Positions 1 to 9,378 of a DNA stretch of 64,000 nt are shown here, in pieces. Each line of letters opens with the position of its first letter. Position 1 is the stretch's first letter. The stretch is from Cladorhizidae sp. MBARI D1340-BT2 (Eukaryota; Porifera; Demospongiae; Poecilosclerida; Cladorhizidae). The position numbers and the translations under genes were made by a program. The notes beneath the pieces were generated by a model, which was not told the DNA's origin, did not search any database, and was given only the letters and a program-made list of their open reading frames with translations. The DNA is taken from NCBI GenBank assembly GCA_028752905.1, contig JAQNBH010000004.1:35408765-35472764 (forward strand). The letters are read 5' to 3'.

Positions 1-755
1 TTTAACTCATACCCAGGTCTATATTTTTATACTATTTATAGTTGTGATTGAAAACATAGTTAGTTGACCATCAAAATTAAGTCTTCTTGGTCCCATTTGA
101 GATTTTGCCATCACTGAATATTCATAAGTTGTATATGCACTCGAAAATTAGCTGATCACTTCTTGATACCCAGAGAGAATGCCACTGCATAGCAATATGG
201 AGTTATACTATATTTTGTGTGTTCCATTATACTATACACTTGAATTTACTGAGGTATCTCTGGAAACCATTATGTGGAAAAGTCAGAGATAAACTTAGAC
301 ACTTGTATATAAACCCGATTAAGTGATAGAAAAGGTACACTTGATACACATTTGACCACTTAAAGATCTTAGCTCTGAAACACGGCCATCCCCAAAATGG
401 AGGTTGTTTCCATAATTTTTTCTTGCACACATCCAGTACAACATAATGTTTGCCTCGATAGCAAGGATGCTCTTTAGTAGTCATGTCAATATCACATAAC
501 CACTGTTGGCACTCACACACTTGATGTAGTTTTTCCCCTTACAAACAACATTGCAGGACAATAGCCTTGCACTCTATAATTGAGAGTCAAGGTGAGCACA
601 TGTTGCAATATATTGTACATTGCTTTTATTACGTCTTAATTTTCGAACAGCATGTAACACTACAAATATGGGTGATCAAAGTAGACACGTTTCACTTTAA
701 TTAAGTTATTCTATATATTTGTATAGTTATTATAATTACAAGTATGAGACACGCA
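1..755. other. Left-edge stretch without a recognised gene
   Basis: A+T-rich DNA. The only sizeable open frame is a 97-codon minus-strand frame at 227-520, rich in Cys, Trp and Lys, which I cannot match to a family. It lies directly downstream of the fibrinogen-related gene, so part of this stretch may be its 3' flank. Confidence 0.4.
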
Positions 756-1751
756 CTACTGAACATAAATCTCTACCACTTCAATGGCAATGTCTTCATT
801 ACCATTAAACTCATCACGACACACCCTCATCTCTATATCGTCAATGGTGCACTGTTGCAGCTGCTTGTAGAACCATGGAGGAGTGTTAAAGGAGCAGCAC
901 GTGTTCTGAGGCCCACAACCAGCTCCATTCCACAGAGGGTCATCAGCATAGAATATGTTAGAAAAGCCACTTAAAATAGCTGTATCGCAGAAATAGTTCT
1001 CACCCACAAATAGTGGAATGATTGGGCTGCCAGTACTTGATATAGCAGTGTTGATGCATGGACATTTGTAGTTAGGAATCAGGTTATCTTCATTAATAGC
1101 GCAAGCAAATGTCCAGATGTGGTGTCTTGGGGACAGTCCATGAGTGAGGCTTACACCATCCACATAATAGGTGTCTATGTTTGGATTATTAGTCTCACGG
1201 CCACTAATAACTTGCTTATTAGAGTTTCCAAAAGCATCTGGAGTTCCCACCTGGTAGGCTCTGATTCTTCCACACACCATAGAATATCCAATACCATCCA
1301 CAATGAATCTATCTGATGAACAGAGTCCTCCATCAGAAGTCTTTATTCTGCACGTACGGCGTGGGCTAATCCTCAGCTGGAGACCACTAGGACACATGGT
1401 AGTGGTGTCTGTCATGTCCAGTTCAGCCACTCTCATCCAGCCTCCAGTGATACCTCCACACGACCTGTTCATGCCACAGTAGACATTAATAGAGGAGCCA
1501 TTGGAGGATCTGACATGATACATGCCTGAGGGAGAAGTGGGAGAAAGTTGCACAATAGCAGCACAAGATATGAATGTACGTCCAGTTTCATTTAAGACAT
1601 CCACAAGAAGAGCTTCTTGAGTTATTTTATTATCTCCAGTAGCTTTGACAATAATCTGATAAACAAAGCTGAGTGGGATGGATATGCTGTTAGTAATGTT
1701 TTCCAAGCGGTGGTTGACTGGAAGTAGAATGTTGAGCTTCCTATGAATCAT
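756..1751 (-). CDS. Fibrinogen-related secreted protein, 3' exon
   Basis: Open frame of 331 codons ending in TAG. Residues about 70-115 resemble the start of a fibrinogen C-terminal-like module (PSGMYHVRSSNGSS, then VYCGMN, then GGWMRVAELDM). A cysteine-rich region follows, with motifs YSMVCGRIRAYQVGTPDAF, YVDGVSLTHG, HIWTFA, a CPC motif, FYADDPLWNGAGCGP and the tail DDIEMRVCRDE...VEIYVQ. I associate this layout with large families of extracellular proteins in sponges and other invertebrates, probably lectin- or recognition-like; that is recall, not a search. An in-frame TGA lies 21 bases upstream of the first Met, and no signal peptide is encoded. The Met is therefore probably internal, and upstream exons on the minus strand (above 1751) should supply the secretion signal; an acceptor-like AG precedes the frame near 1762. 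No internal stop or frameshift is seen, so the exon looks functional. A related tail occurs at 24376-24459. Confidence 0.7.
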   Translation of the reverse strand: MIHRKLNILLPVNHRLENITNSISIPLSFVYQIIVKATGDNKITQEALLVDVLNETGRTFISCAAIVQLSPTSPSGMYHVRSSNGSSINVYCGMNRSCGGITGGWMRVAELDMTDTTTMCPSGLQLRISPRRTCRIKTSDGGLCSSDRFIVDGIGYSMVCGRIRAYQVGTPDAFGNSNKQVISGRETNNPNIDTYYVDGVSLTHGLSPRHHIWTFACAINEDNLIPNYKCPCINTAISSTGSPIIPLFVGENYFCDTAILSGFSNIFYADDPLWNGAGCGPQNTCCSFNTPPWFYKQLQQCTIDDIEMRVCRDEFNGNEDIAIEVVEIYVQ

Positions 1752-2995
1752 AAACTTGAGGCTCTTCAGTCAATAGTGTGTTATAGGCTCACCTTCATAA
1801 TCAAGTTATACCACAATGACAGGCAATTAAAAACTCTAGGCATCTAGTTAAGGATGACTGTTTGTTACAGGATGAGTATCTTGAAGTTTCTGCACTCTTC
1901 ATCAATGTTCCTATAGAAGTCATTTATAGAAGATGATGAAGGATGAGAGCTTGGTTGACAGAACTACACTGCACACTGACAGGATTTCTTAATTTATGTG
2001 TACTTGTACATTTCTTTCAGCTGATATCAGGTTTCTCTTTGAAACAGCCCTTTGGTTTTTAGATAAGGATGAATGAAAGAGAATTCTTAAAGCACCTCAA
2101 AATGTGTAGTTATTAACTCCACGGAATATGAGCGGAAATTTGGGACAGCAATGGGTCTCCAGTGTCTGCAGTGTATAGATAGTGAATCCTCATAATGTCT
2201 GACAACTGTTGTTCACTTCTTTTCATTAAGTGCAATGAAAAATGTTATGGATGTTGTTATGCTGTTAATATTTCCATTCACAACCCTTATTCGTTTTCCA
2301 GCTTGTGTAATCTATTGCCTCCTCCAAAATCTTTGCTTCATGGGGTAGTTGTGAGTGCTATTTGCTCGGTGAGTCCAAGTTACTCAACTCGACAGTATCG
2401 GGATGACGTTCAGCCCATTTATTGCTTTATTGTTAGTTTAGCACTTTTAAAAAAATACTTTCAGATTTCGCAGCATCTTGCTAGTTATCTAACTCTAACC
2501 AATATTTTCTTCCATACCAACAGAAGCTTCCAAACCTTCATCATTATTCATGGTTCTGTTCGCATCTGCACAACAATAGGAATGGGAGTTGGAGATATGT
2601 CATATTCACAGCTACCAAAATTTAACTGGCAGTCAACAGTAGAAGCAGTAAACACATGATGGGATTCAGATGACATACCTGATGTGGAATCTTCAAACTC
2701 TACATTAGTAGCCACAAATATTAGTCAAACAGAGTCAGCTAGTAATTACTAGCAAAGTTGAGCTACACTACAACACAAATATATACCTTTCTAGGATCAT
2801 TTTTGCCTTGAAAATAATTGCTGAAAATACTTCTGTGCTATGTGATGGGTCATTGGGACATGTTTTCACACAGAAATGTGAAATGCTGGTGGTACAGGGT
2901 TATCCAGCTGTATAACAGTTGAATGGTACAGTATCCAGCTGTATAGCGGTTGAATTGTACATGGTTATCAAGCTGTTATAGTGTAGAGGGTATTG
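1752..2995. other. Non-coding or weakly coding flank
   Basis: Should contain upstream introns or exons of the fibrinogen-related gene, but none is certain. The best candidate is an open minus-strand stretch at 2548-2720 containing TVDCQLNFGSCEYDI, with a stop at its downstream end. A plus-strand frame at 2195-2659 looks like chance. Around 2895-2980 a phrase containing ccagctgta recurs as a short degenerate repeat just before the retrotransposon. Confidence 0.3.
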
Positions 2996-3000
2996 GTTTG

Positions 3001-3190
3001 TAGTCAAGCGCGTTGCGCCGTCTCTTAACAAAGGATGTAACAGGATTAATAAAACAAGTTGCATGTAAGAGATGTATGCAGAACTGACTGTATGTGAATA
3101 GACATGCGCATGGTAAGGGATCGTCAAGGTAAAGGGTTCTACGTAGTGATATGCATACATATAGGTCTATAGTTTAGTTAGTATTGTCTA
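3001..3190 (-). repeat. 3' LTR of the gypsy element
   Basis: 190 bp, identical to the copy at 8223-8412. It sits between the polypurine tract (3191-3200) and the gtttg target duplication (2996-3000). The short minus-strand open frame inside both LTRs is not a gene. Confidence 0.93.
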
Positions 3191-3501
3191 TCTCCCCCCA
3201 AGTCCGACGTCAGGGGGACTGACTGTCCATAGCGTAGGATGGGCTTCGGGCCTCGCTTGCTTCTTCTGGGTTCGGGGATAGGGGTGGGAGTCTCGGGTAG
3301 GGCGGGGGTTGGGGTCCTGGCCAGGTTTCCAGGGTCAGGTTGTATTCGACGCAGGGGTGGGGTTGGGGTGCCGGTCACTGCCGCGTATGACCGCTGGTTG
3401 GCAGGTGTGATGAAGGGTGGTACAAGTTGGTCCGGCGTCGGGTCCGGAGTGCGCACGGGTGTGTTGACTTTGGTCTGGGGCGTCGGGTCTGGAGGGTGCA
3501 T
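3178..3501 (-). pseudogene. Shifted C-terminal tail of gypsy Pol
   Basis: A different frame from the main polyprotein, proline-rich and ending with the basic motif RRSKRGPKPILRYG, the sort of terminus gypsy polyproteins usually have. It overlaps the end of the main frame. The simplest cause is an indel in the G11 tract at 3528-3538 or the G6 at 3541-3546, real or a sequencing error. Confidence 0.6.
3191..3200 (-). promoter_or_regulatory. Polypurine tract
   Basis: Minus strand TGGGGGGAGA immediately before the 3' LTR, the expected primer site for plus-strand DNA synthesis. It fixes the LTR boundary independently of the LTR alignment. Confidence 0.8.
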
Positions 3502-6500
3502 CGGTGGTTGGGGTTGGATCTGAGGCAGGGGGGGGGGGTAGGGGGGTAGGTGGCATAGTGATTGGGGTTAGTGGGTTCTGGGTGGGTTGGGTTGGATTGG
3601 GTAGTGGTCGCACAGGGTATATCTGGTCTGGCAGGCGTCGCTGGAAAGGGTGGTCGGGTGGGGGGGGTTTGTTGCTCTGTCTGCGGAGAAATTGGCGGTT
3701 TCTCTTGGTCAGCCTGCCGTTTCCATCCATCCGCACTTGGTATTGGTGGAACTGGAGCACCTCCACGACGACTCCGGTCTTGTCCCATTTCGTTGGGTGA
3801 CGGCCTGTCTGGTTTTGGACGAATACTCTGTCACCACAACGAAGGGGGGAGAGGCCGTGGGTGTGCTCGTCCCACCGGGCGCGGCCAAGTGTCTGTCGGC
3901 GGGAAAGGGCTTGGTCTCGGTGCTGGAGTCGGTCGGGTGTTTCCTGGGATGGTTTGAGTCGGGCCGGGATGTTGGGGAGCAGGTCCCTGGTGGGGCGGCC
4001 GAAGAGGCATATCGCTGGGGACATCTTTGTGTCCGGGCTGGGGAAGTTCCTGTAAATGAGCAGGGCCTTGAAGAATGCCGTCTGGAGGGATCCGCCCGGG
4101 CCAGTGTTGCCCGCGATCAGTCGCTTGATGGTCTTTACCCCGGTCTCCGCCCGATTGTTGGAGTGAGGGTTGTAGGCTGAAGAGACTCGGTGGTGTACGC
4201 CCCAGCTGGTCAGAAGCTCCCTGGTGGAGTGGGCAGCAAATTCGGGTCCGCCATCCGATGTGAGTGTGGCGGGGATCCCGAAAGTAGCGAATGTGTCCCG
4301 CAGGATGCTGGCGAGTCCTGTGGCTCCATCGGTGGCGGGGGCGACGATTGGCCAGCCAGAGTATCGGTCGACCAGTACAAGGTATGCGGATCCCTCGTGG
4401 TGGAAGAAATCCGCACAGATGTGCTGGAAGGGATACTCTGGCTCCTCGGGTGTAGTTGACGGCATAGCCGGTTGGGATGGGGCGTTGCTGTTGCACGCAG
4501 GACAGCTGTTTCTTGTGGCGGCGATGTCAGCGGTCAGGCCTGGCCAGTAGAGCGATGAGGTAGCTCTGGCTATCATGCCACTTGTCCCTTGGTGTGCGGC
4601 GTGAAGGGCGGCCAGGCACGTAGGTCGGAGGGAGGTGGGAATGACGATTCGCTCACCGTAGCACACGACATCGTCGATGATGGTGATGTCGTGTAGAATT
4701 GGGAAGAAGGCACGGATGCTCGCGGGGAGCATGTGCCTGTCAACTGGTGGTCCTTCCTCAACGTAAAACATGAGGTCCTGCATGGTGGGGTCTGACGTGG
4801 TTGCAATCTGGAGCTGTTCCCAAGCTATTGGGATGGTAGAAGTTGCTGCGCAGATAGCCAGTGGTAGTCCGTCGTCCTCGTCTAGTGCGTGAGTGGTGTC
4901 AACGGGGTAGTCGAGGCTTCCTGGGCAGGCTGGGTCGGGGGTTGCCACATCATCGGGGAGGTGAAATCTGGGAGGTGTCCGTGTTCCGGATGGGTGGCGT
5001 GAGAGAGCATCGCTGGTATGGTTTCTCACGCCAGGGATGTACACCATCCGGAACCGGTAACGGAGGGTCTTCTCCTTCAGGTTCCTTAGTCGGGGGTTGG
5101 GGATGTCCTCGAGGCAGCGATCTCCAAAGAGCTTCAGCAGCGGTTTGTGGTCAACCGCTACGGTGAGATCTTTGCACCCGAGGACGAAGTGTCGGGCCTT
5201 GTCCAACGCGTCGGCCACAGCCAGGGCCTCCCCCTCCACCGGGGCGTAGCGAGACTCTGCTGAGTGGGTAAACCGCGAGCCCACCAGGGTGACACGCCAA
5301 CCGTCCTGGCAGCAGAACAAGTCACGGGATGGGCACTGGCAGTGCTTTTGAAACAGCCAGAATCTGATCCCGCTCTTGCTCCAATCCGTGGCCAGGCAGG
5401 TTGGACGGTCTTTGTCGAAGATCTGGACGCCGACCCTGATGCGCTCGCCGATGTGGCTTTTGGAGGTGGCGAATGCTTCGGCCAGTTCGTCCGTCCATTC
5501 GAAAGGGGTGGATGGCTTGAGCAAGGCTCTGAATGGGAGCATCGCAGCAGTCATCGCGAACGCGTACGAGACCTGGTTTACAAGGCCAAACCAGGCCCGT
5601 ATGTCGGTGATGCTGGTGGGTGTCGGGAAGTCGGTAATCGACACGAGGAACTTGTCCGCTGGGCGAACTTCGGTGGGGGTCACTGTGAACCCGGCAAATT
5701 CCACTGTGTCCTCAGCAAAGTGGAACTTGCGCGGGTTCAAGGTTATGCCATTCACGGCGCATATGTGGAGCCACTCAGTCGCCTGGTGGAAGGCCCCCGT
5801 GATGTCGTCCGACCAGAGCAGTGCATCGTCGATGCACTTGGTTTTGGACATCACGGAGGCGACGAGGGCGTCATACCGCGCCGTGTAGGCGTCACCTGAG
5901 GCGATGTAGCCTTGGGGTGCTGTAAGATACCTATACCTTCCCCATGGTGTAATAAAGGTGGTAAAGTGTCTATCTGTCTTGTTGAGGGCCACCGAGTGGT
6001 AGCCATTCCACGCGTCGAAGATGGTTTTCTTGGTGTTGCGTGGAATGGCTCGAGCTTGGTGGAACGGGGAGGGGCAGTGGTGGGTCTCACGCGTGGCGTG
6101 CTGGTTTAGGGGTTGGAAGTTGATGGTCCTCCTGAGCGACCCGTTCTTCTTGGTGCAGATGACCATACGGTGGCACCAAGTGACGGGCGTACCCAGGGGG
6201 ACCTTCTCCAGCACGCCAAGGCGGACGTCCCTATCAAGGCCTGCCTTCACCTCATCCTGCCAATGGATGGGGATGGGGATGGGGGTGTGGCAAGGCTTGG
6301 GGGTGGCGGTTGGGTTGATGCTCAGGGAGAGGGGGGGTCCAGACATCATTGGGAGGGGCTGATGCTCACAGACATTGAACGCACTTGCTGAGTATAAGTC
6401 CAGCAAGTGACGCTCAAGCCTGTGGCGGTTTTCCTCCGTACCTGGGAAGGGCAGGGAGGTGGGTCTGTCTGGGGGGGGTGCCCTGGTTGGGCATGAGCAG

Positions 6501-8077
6501 GGTCTGGGTGGGGTGTGTGCGAGCTGGCTCACCACTGATGGAGTGTGGGGTCCCGAGGGTCTGGCCTGCAGGTCCGCTGGGGTGCTCATCTGGGGTGGGA
6601 TGTCTGGTCTGCTCACAGGTCGATTGGTTCTGGTCTGCAGGTCCACAGGTCTGGTCTGCAGGTCCTGGACTTGCGACAGTGGCTGATCAGGGGTCGCCCA
6701 TGTACCCGTGCCGTTCCCCGAAGGTGGTGTCGGCGTACAGAGGGGGAACCCCTTAGCGATCAGCCCAAGGTCAGTACAAGTTGCCAGGCTCAGATAAAGT
6801 TTGGTGGATAGTGGGGTGAAGTACACCATCTGCCTGGTCGCTTTGTTGGAGTGGCGGGTCCTGATCCTTAGTAGGGCTGCCCCTATGATAGGTAGCGGAT
6901 TGCCACTGGCCGAGTTCATCGCCAGAGTGGCTGGTATCAGGTCGTGGTGTCTGAGGTTGAGGCCCTGCATGAGTGTTGGTCCGGCCAGGCAGCTCTGACA
7001 TCCCGTGTCAGCGAGAGCAGTTGTGGGCAGGTTGTGGCACTCCTCCCTGAGGGTGTGGCCATGTGCCCTGAAGTCCTCTGCGTGTGAGGACACCATCACC
7101 TCCAGGTTTGGTTGGGGTGGGGATCGCCGCTGAATCCATGTGCCGGCTGAGGAGTCCCAGGACTGGTGGGGTAGGGTGCCCTCTGTCATGGTGAGGATAT
7201 TTTCATTTATGGCACTCTCCTGCTCTGTCGTTGTTTGCCAGCACAGGTGTGCGTAGTGGTTGGGGCGGGTACATGAGGAGCAGGTGGAACCGAAGGCGGG
7301 GCACTGGGTTCTCCTAATGGCCGTGCGTGCCCTCTCTCCGTGGCCCTGGTGGCCACAAAAGCAGCAGGTGGCCTTCGAGGTGTTGTGTGGCCTGGTATCG
7401 GTGGGTTGCCCTTTGTTCGGGTTGGGCTGGTTCCGTGGTTGTGCCCGAGGTGTGAGGTTCCGCGGGCGGCCGGGTTTGGTAGGTGTGGGCCTTGGTGATG
7501 GGCGAGGTGTCAGCTGGCGTTGCTGCTGCCTGTGGCCGCTTGGTAGAGCGTCCTCCTGGTCGGTCCCCTCGTGGATGGCGTCTGCTGAGGTGGGTGTGGT
7601 TATGGTGACCGCAGATCGCTTGTCTGCGGCCCTCACCTCGACAAACCGTATGGTTTCCTCCACGGTCATGGCCTGGTTGTGGTCCTTCAGGAGATCTTCC
7701 TGGATGTCTTGGTCGGCCAGCCCAACGCAGAGTTGGTCTGCCACCCTCTGCTCGCACTGGTTGTTCAGGACTTCGCAGCCGGTGCATTTCATCACAAATC
7801 GGCACACCTCAGCCTGGCCGCGAAGTCGAGCTGCAAACGATCTGATTGTCTCACCTCGATCCTGGACCATCCGGGAGAGGGCAACACGGGCCACCTTCGG
7901 GTTCTCTTCCTGGACGGCCAGGGCTTTGATCGCCTCGAGGAGGTCGGCCTCAGAGTGCATCTCGATTGGTACGGTGTCGACGATGTTGCGGGTGACATCG
8001 CGGCGGAGTTTCGGGTCGAGGCACTCGAGCAGTTGGATCGGGATGTCCGTGCCTACCAGACGCTGGGGCCAGTCCAT
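3335..8077 (-). CDS. Gag-Pol polyprotein of the Ty3/gypsy element
   Basis: One frame carries gag and pol. The frame opens after a TAA near 8116 and has its first ATG at 8077. Numbering from codon 8095: capsid-like residues 20-160; Cys/His knuckle with C244, C245, C247, H252, C265, C272, C275, H280 and C285; protease DTG at 363-365; reverse transcriptase about 640-800 with CIDD at 754-757 in place of YxDD; RNase H with D904, E954/956, D982 and D1029; integrase zinc finger H165/H168-C198/C201 (add 1000) and catalytic D1229, D1281, E1317; then a proline-rich tail. All catalytic acids are present. The ATG at 8123-8121 in another frame begins MAVNCPYPGC, which looks like the true Gag start, so an internal gag deletion or shift separates it from the main frame. 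The tail leaves frame near the G run at 3528-3538. Likely immobile without help. Confidence 0.9.
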   Translation of the reverse strand: MDWPQRLVGTDIPIQLLECLDPKLRRDVTRNIVDTVPIEMHSEADLLEAIKALAVQEENPKVARVALSRMVQDRGETIRSFAARLRGQAEVCRFVMKCTGCEVLNNQCEQRVADQLCVGLADQDIQEDLLKDHNQAMTVEETIRFVEVRAADKRSAVTITTPTSADAIHEGTDQEDALPSGHRQQQRQLTPRPSPRPTPTKPGRPRNLTPRAQPRNQPNPNKGQPTDTRPHNTSKATCCFCGHQGHGERARTAIRRTQCPAFGSTCSSCTRPNHYAHLCWQTTTEQESAINENILTMTEGTLPHQSWDSSAGTWIQRRSPPQPNLEVMVSSHAEDFRAHGHTLREECHNLPTTALADTGCQSCLAGPTLMQGLNLRHHDLIPATLAMNSASGNPLPIIGAALLRIRTRHSNKATRQMVYFTPLSTKLYLSLATCTDLGLIAKGFPLCTPTPPSGNGTGTWATPDQPLSQVQDLQTRPVDLQTRTNRPVSRPDIPPQMSTPADLQARPSGPHTPSVVSQLAHTPPRPCSCPTRAPPPDRPTSLPFPGTEENRHRLERHLLDLYSASAFNVCEHQPLPMMSGPPLSLSINPTATPKPCHTPIPIPIHWQDEVKAGLDRDVRLGVLEKVPLGTPVTWCHRMVICTKKNGSLRRTINFQPLNQHATRETHHCPSPFHQARAIPRNTKKTIFDAWNGYHSVALNKTDRHFTTFITPWGRYRYLTAPQGYIASGDAYTARYDALVASVMSKTKCIDDALLWSDDITGAFHQATEWLHICAVNGITLNPRKFHFAEDTVEFAGFTVTPTEVRPADKFLVSITDFPTPTSITDIRAWFGLVNQVSYAFAMTAAMLPFRALLKPSTPFEWTDELAEAFATSKSHIGERIRVGVQIFDKDRPTCLATDWSKSGIRFWLFQKHCQCPSRDLFCCQDGWRVTLVGSRFTHSAESRYAPVEGEALAVADALDKARHFVLGCKDLTVAVDHKPLLKLFGDRCLEDIPNPRLRNLKEKTLRYRFRMVYIPGVRNHTSDALSRHPSGTRTPPRFHLPDDVATPDPACPGSLDYPVDTTHALDEDDGLPLAICAATSTIPIAWEQLQIATTSDPTMQDLMFYVEEGPPVDRHMLPASIRAFFPILHDITIIDDVVCYGERIVIPTSLRPTCLAALHAAHQGTSGMIARATSSLYWPGLTADIAATRNSCPACNSNAPSQPAMPSTTPEEPEYPFQHICADFFHHEGSAYLVLVDRYSGWPIVAPATDGATGLASILRDTFATFGIPATLTSDGGPEFAAHSTRELLTSWGVHHRVSSAYNPHSNNRAETGVKTIKRLIAGNTGPGGSLQTAFFKALLIYRNFPSPDTKMSPAICLFGRPTRDLLPNIPARLKPSQETPDRLQHRDQALSRRQTLGRARWDEHTHGLSPLRCGDRVFVQNQTGRHPTKWDKTGVVVEVLQFHQYQVRMDGNGRLTKRNRQFLRRQSNKPPPPDHPFQRRLPDQIYPVRPLPNPTQPTQNPLTPITMPPTPLPPPPASDPTPTTDAPSRPDAPDQSQHTRAHSGPDAGPTCTTLHHTCQPAVIRGSDRHPNPTPASNTT

Positions 8078-8204
8078 CTGTGGTAGCGAAGTCACAGCCC
8101 GGGTAGGGACAGTTTACTGCCATGTGGTGGGCTCCAAATAGAAAAACTCTCTATCCTCCAGCCAGCACTCTTGCTGGTGAGGTGTGGTAGTTATAAGATG
8201 CTAT

Positions 8205-8222
8205 CAGTGAGTTCTGCATACA
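8205..8222 (-). promoter_or_regulatory. Primer-binding site, apparently self-primed
   Basis: Directly abuts the 5' LTR. On the minus strand it reads TGTATGCAGAACTCACTG, with no TGG start as expected for a tRNA 3' end. The first 13 bases are perfectly complementary, and 17 of 18 overall, to LTR positions 8295-8312. This is the arrangement of Tf1/sushi-type elements, which prime with the 5' end of their own RNA. No tRNA match was tested. Confidence 0.65.
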
Positions 8223-8412
8223 TAGTCAAGCGCGTTGCGCCGTCTCTTAACAAAGGATGTAACAGGATTAATAAAACAAGTTGCATGTAAGAGATGTATG
8301 CAGAACTGACTGTATGTGAATAGACATGCGCATGGTAAGGGATCGTCAAGGTAAAGGGTTCTACGTAGTGATATGCATACATATAGGTCTATAGTTTAGT
8401 TAGTATTGTCTA
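8223..8412 (-). repeat. 5' LTR of the gypsy element
   Basis: 190 bp, identical to 3001-3190. On the minus strand it begins TAGACAATAC and ends CGCTTGACTA. At 8295-8312 it carries a segment complementary to the primer-binding site. The minus-strand text there reads ACAGTCAGTTCTGCATACA, and TCAGT resembles an initiator. Transcription starting at that A would give an RNA whose first 13 bases pair with the primer-binding site. Confidence 0.93.
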
Positions 8413-8699
8413 GTTTGTTCCATTGTTATATCGAATAATAACTTCTTTTTTTCCGTTGAATCTATTGATAGAGGTATCGTGTGTGTAATTTCAGGATAGT
8501 GATTGAAAAGAACACCACATTGCTTGGCTGGTCATGCAGGTCAAATTTCACCAGTGCCATGATGTCATATTATATTCTATGTGTGCCATTATACCGTGCG
8601 AACAAACTATCAGAGAGATCTCAATCTCTTTTAATATACTTAGCAAGAAAACAACTTGAATGTGGGGTTATGCTCAAGAGCAGGCCTTCACCAAACCAC

Positions 8700-8990
8700 A
8701 AAGAAGAGTTACCAAAACCAATGATACTGGCCCTCTCTGGCCCATAAGCACCAACAAAGATGTCAGCTGATGCCTCATTGTATGGCCTTGGAGAAGTTTT
8801 ACTACTCTAACTGGAAACCAGTTACATATGCCTCCATGTCCATGACAGAAACTGAACTGAAATATGCTTAAATTGAGAAAGAGGCATTGGCTACCACCTG
8901 GGCATGTAAGATGTTTGCGAGATACACACTTGGAATGATATTTCTCATTGAGATGGACCACAAACCAGAGCTCAAGTCTTCCTTAAGTTG
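8700..8990 (+). pseudogene. Gypsy RNase H fragment
   Basis: Opposite strand to the neighbouring full element. Broken frames contain SADASLYGLGEVLL, then WKPVTYASMSMTETELKYA, a stop, IEKEALATTWACKMF and EMDHKPEL. These are the successive D, E and D regions of a Ty3/gypsy RNase H. There are stops and at least one shift, and no other part of this copy is nearby. It is a different lineage from the element at 3001-8412. Confidence 0.8.
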
Positions 8991-9077
8991 GTTTCATAGC
9001 TCAAATCCTCCTTAAATTGGTTTCAGAGCTCAAGTCCTACTTGAGTTGGTTTCAGAGCTCAAGTCTCCTTAAGTTGG
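8969..9077. repeat. Four-copy tandem repeat of about 30 bp
   Basis: The unit gagctcaagtcctcctta plus a Gly/Phe-like spacer (gttggtttca) recurs about four times. The first copy overlaps the end of the RNase H fragment, so the array grew from gypsy sequence. Confidence 0.75.
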
Positions 9078-9115
9078 TTACATGCCAATAAATTGCAAGC
9101 ACACAGTGCCACAAT

Positions 9116-9378
9116 TATAACAATAACGATAATAATAACGATAATAATAACGATAATAACGATAATAGTAACGACAATGGCAACGGTGACGGCAACGGCA
9201 ATGGTGACGGCTATGGCGACAGCAATGGCAACGGAAATGGCGACGGGAATGGCAATGGCAATGGCAACGGCAACAGCAACGGCAATGACAATGGAAATGG
9301 CAATGGCAATGGCAACAGCAATGGCAACAGCAATGGCAATGGCAACAGCAACAGCAACGAAAATGGCAACTACAATGC
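9116..9378. repeat. AACGAT/GGCAAC-type simple repeat
   Basis: Begins as ataacgataat repeats and passes into hexamers such as ggcaac and ggcaat. Long open frames in several frames are artefacts of the 3-base periodicity and should not be annotated as proteins. Confidence 0.9.

Larger units (their letters stand above)
3001..8412 (-). mobile_element. Complete Ty3/gypsy LTR retrotransposon, young insertion
   Basis: Two 190-bp LTRs (3001-3190 and 8223-8412) match base for base. The direct repeat gtttg at 2996-3000 and 8413-8417 is a 5-bp target-site duplication. Reading the minus strand gives 5' LTR, primer-binding site, a single gag-pol frame, polypurine tract and 3' LTR. Pol order is protease, reverse transcriptase, RNase H, integrase, which is Ty3/gypsy order. 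Identical LTRs imply recent insertion, yet the coding region has two lesions: the start of gag is out of frame, and the proline-rich tail shifts frame near an 11-base G run. LTR ends are TA...TA on the coding strand rather than TG...CA. Confidence 0.95.

Noticed and set aside
744..1316. Plus-strand frames opposite the fibrinogen-related exon
   Set aside because: Antisense shadows of a well-supported coding exon.
2195..2659. 154-codon plus-strand frame
   Set aside because: No domain, no start context or neighbours; A+T-rich composition typical of chance frames.
3239..8141. Many plus-strand frames of 60-290 codons across the gypsy element
   Set aside because: Shadows of the G+C-rich minus-strand gag-pol gene; none has domain signatures.
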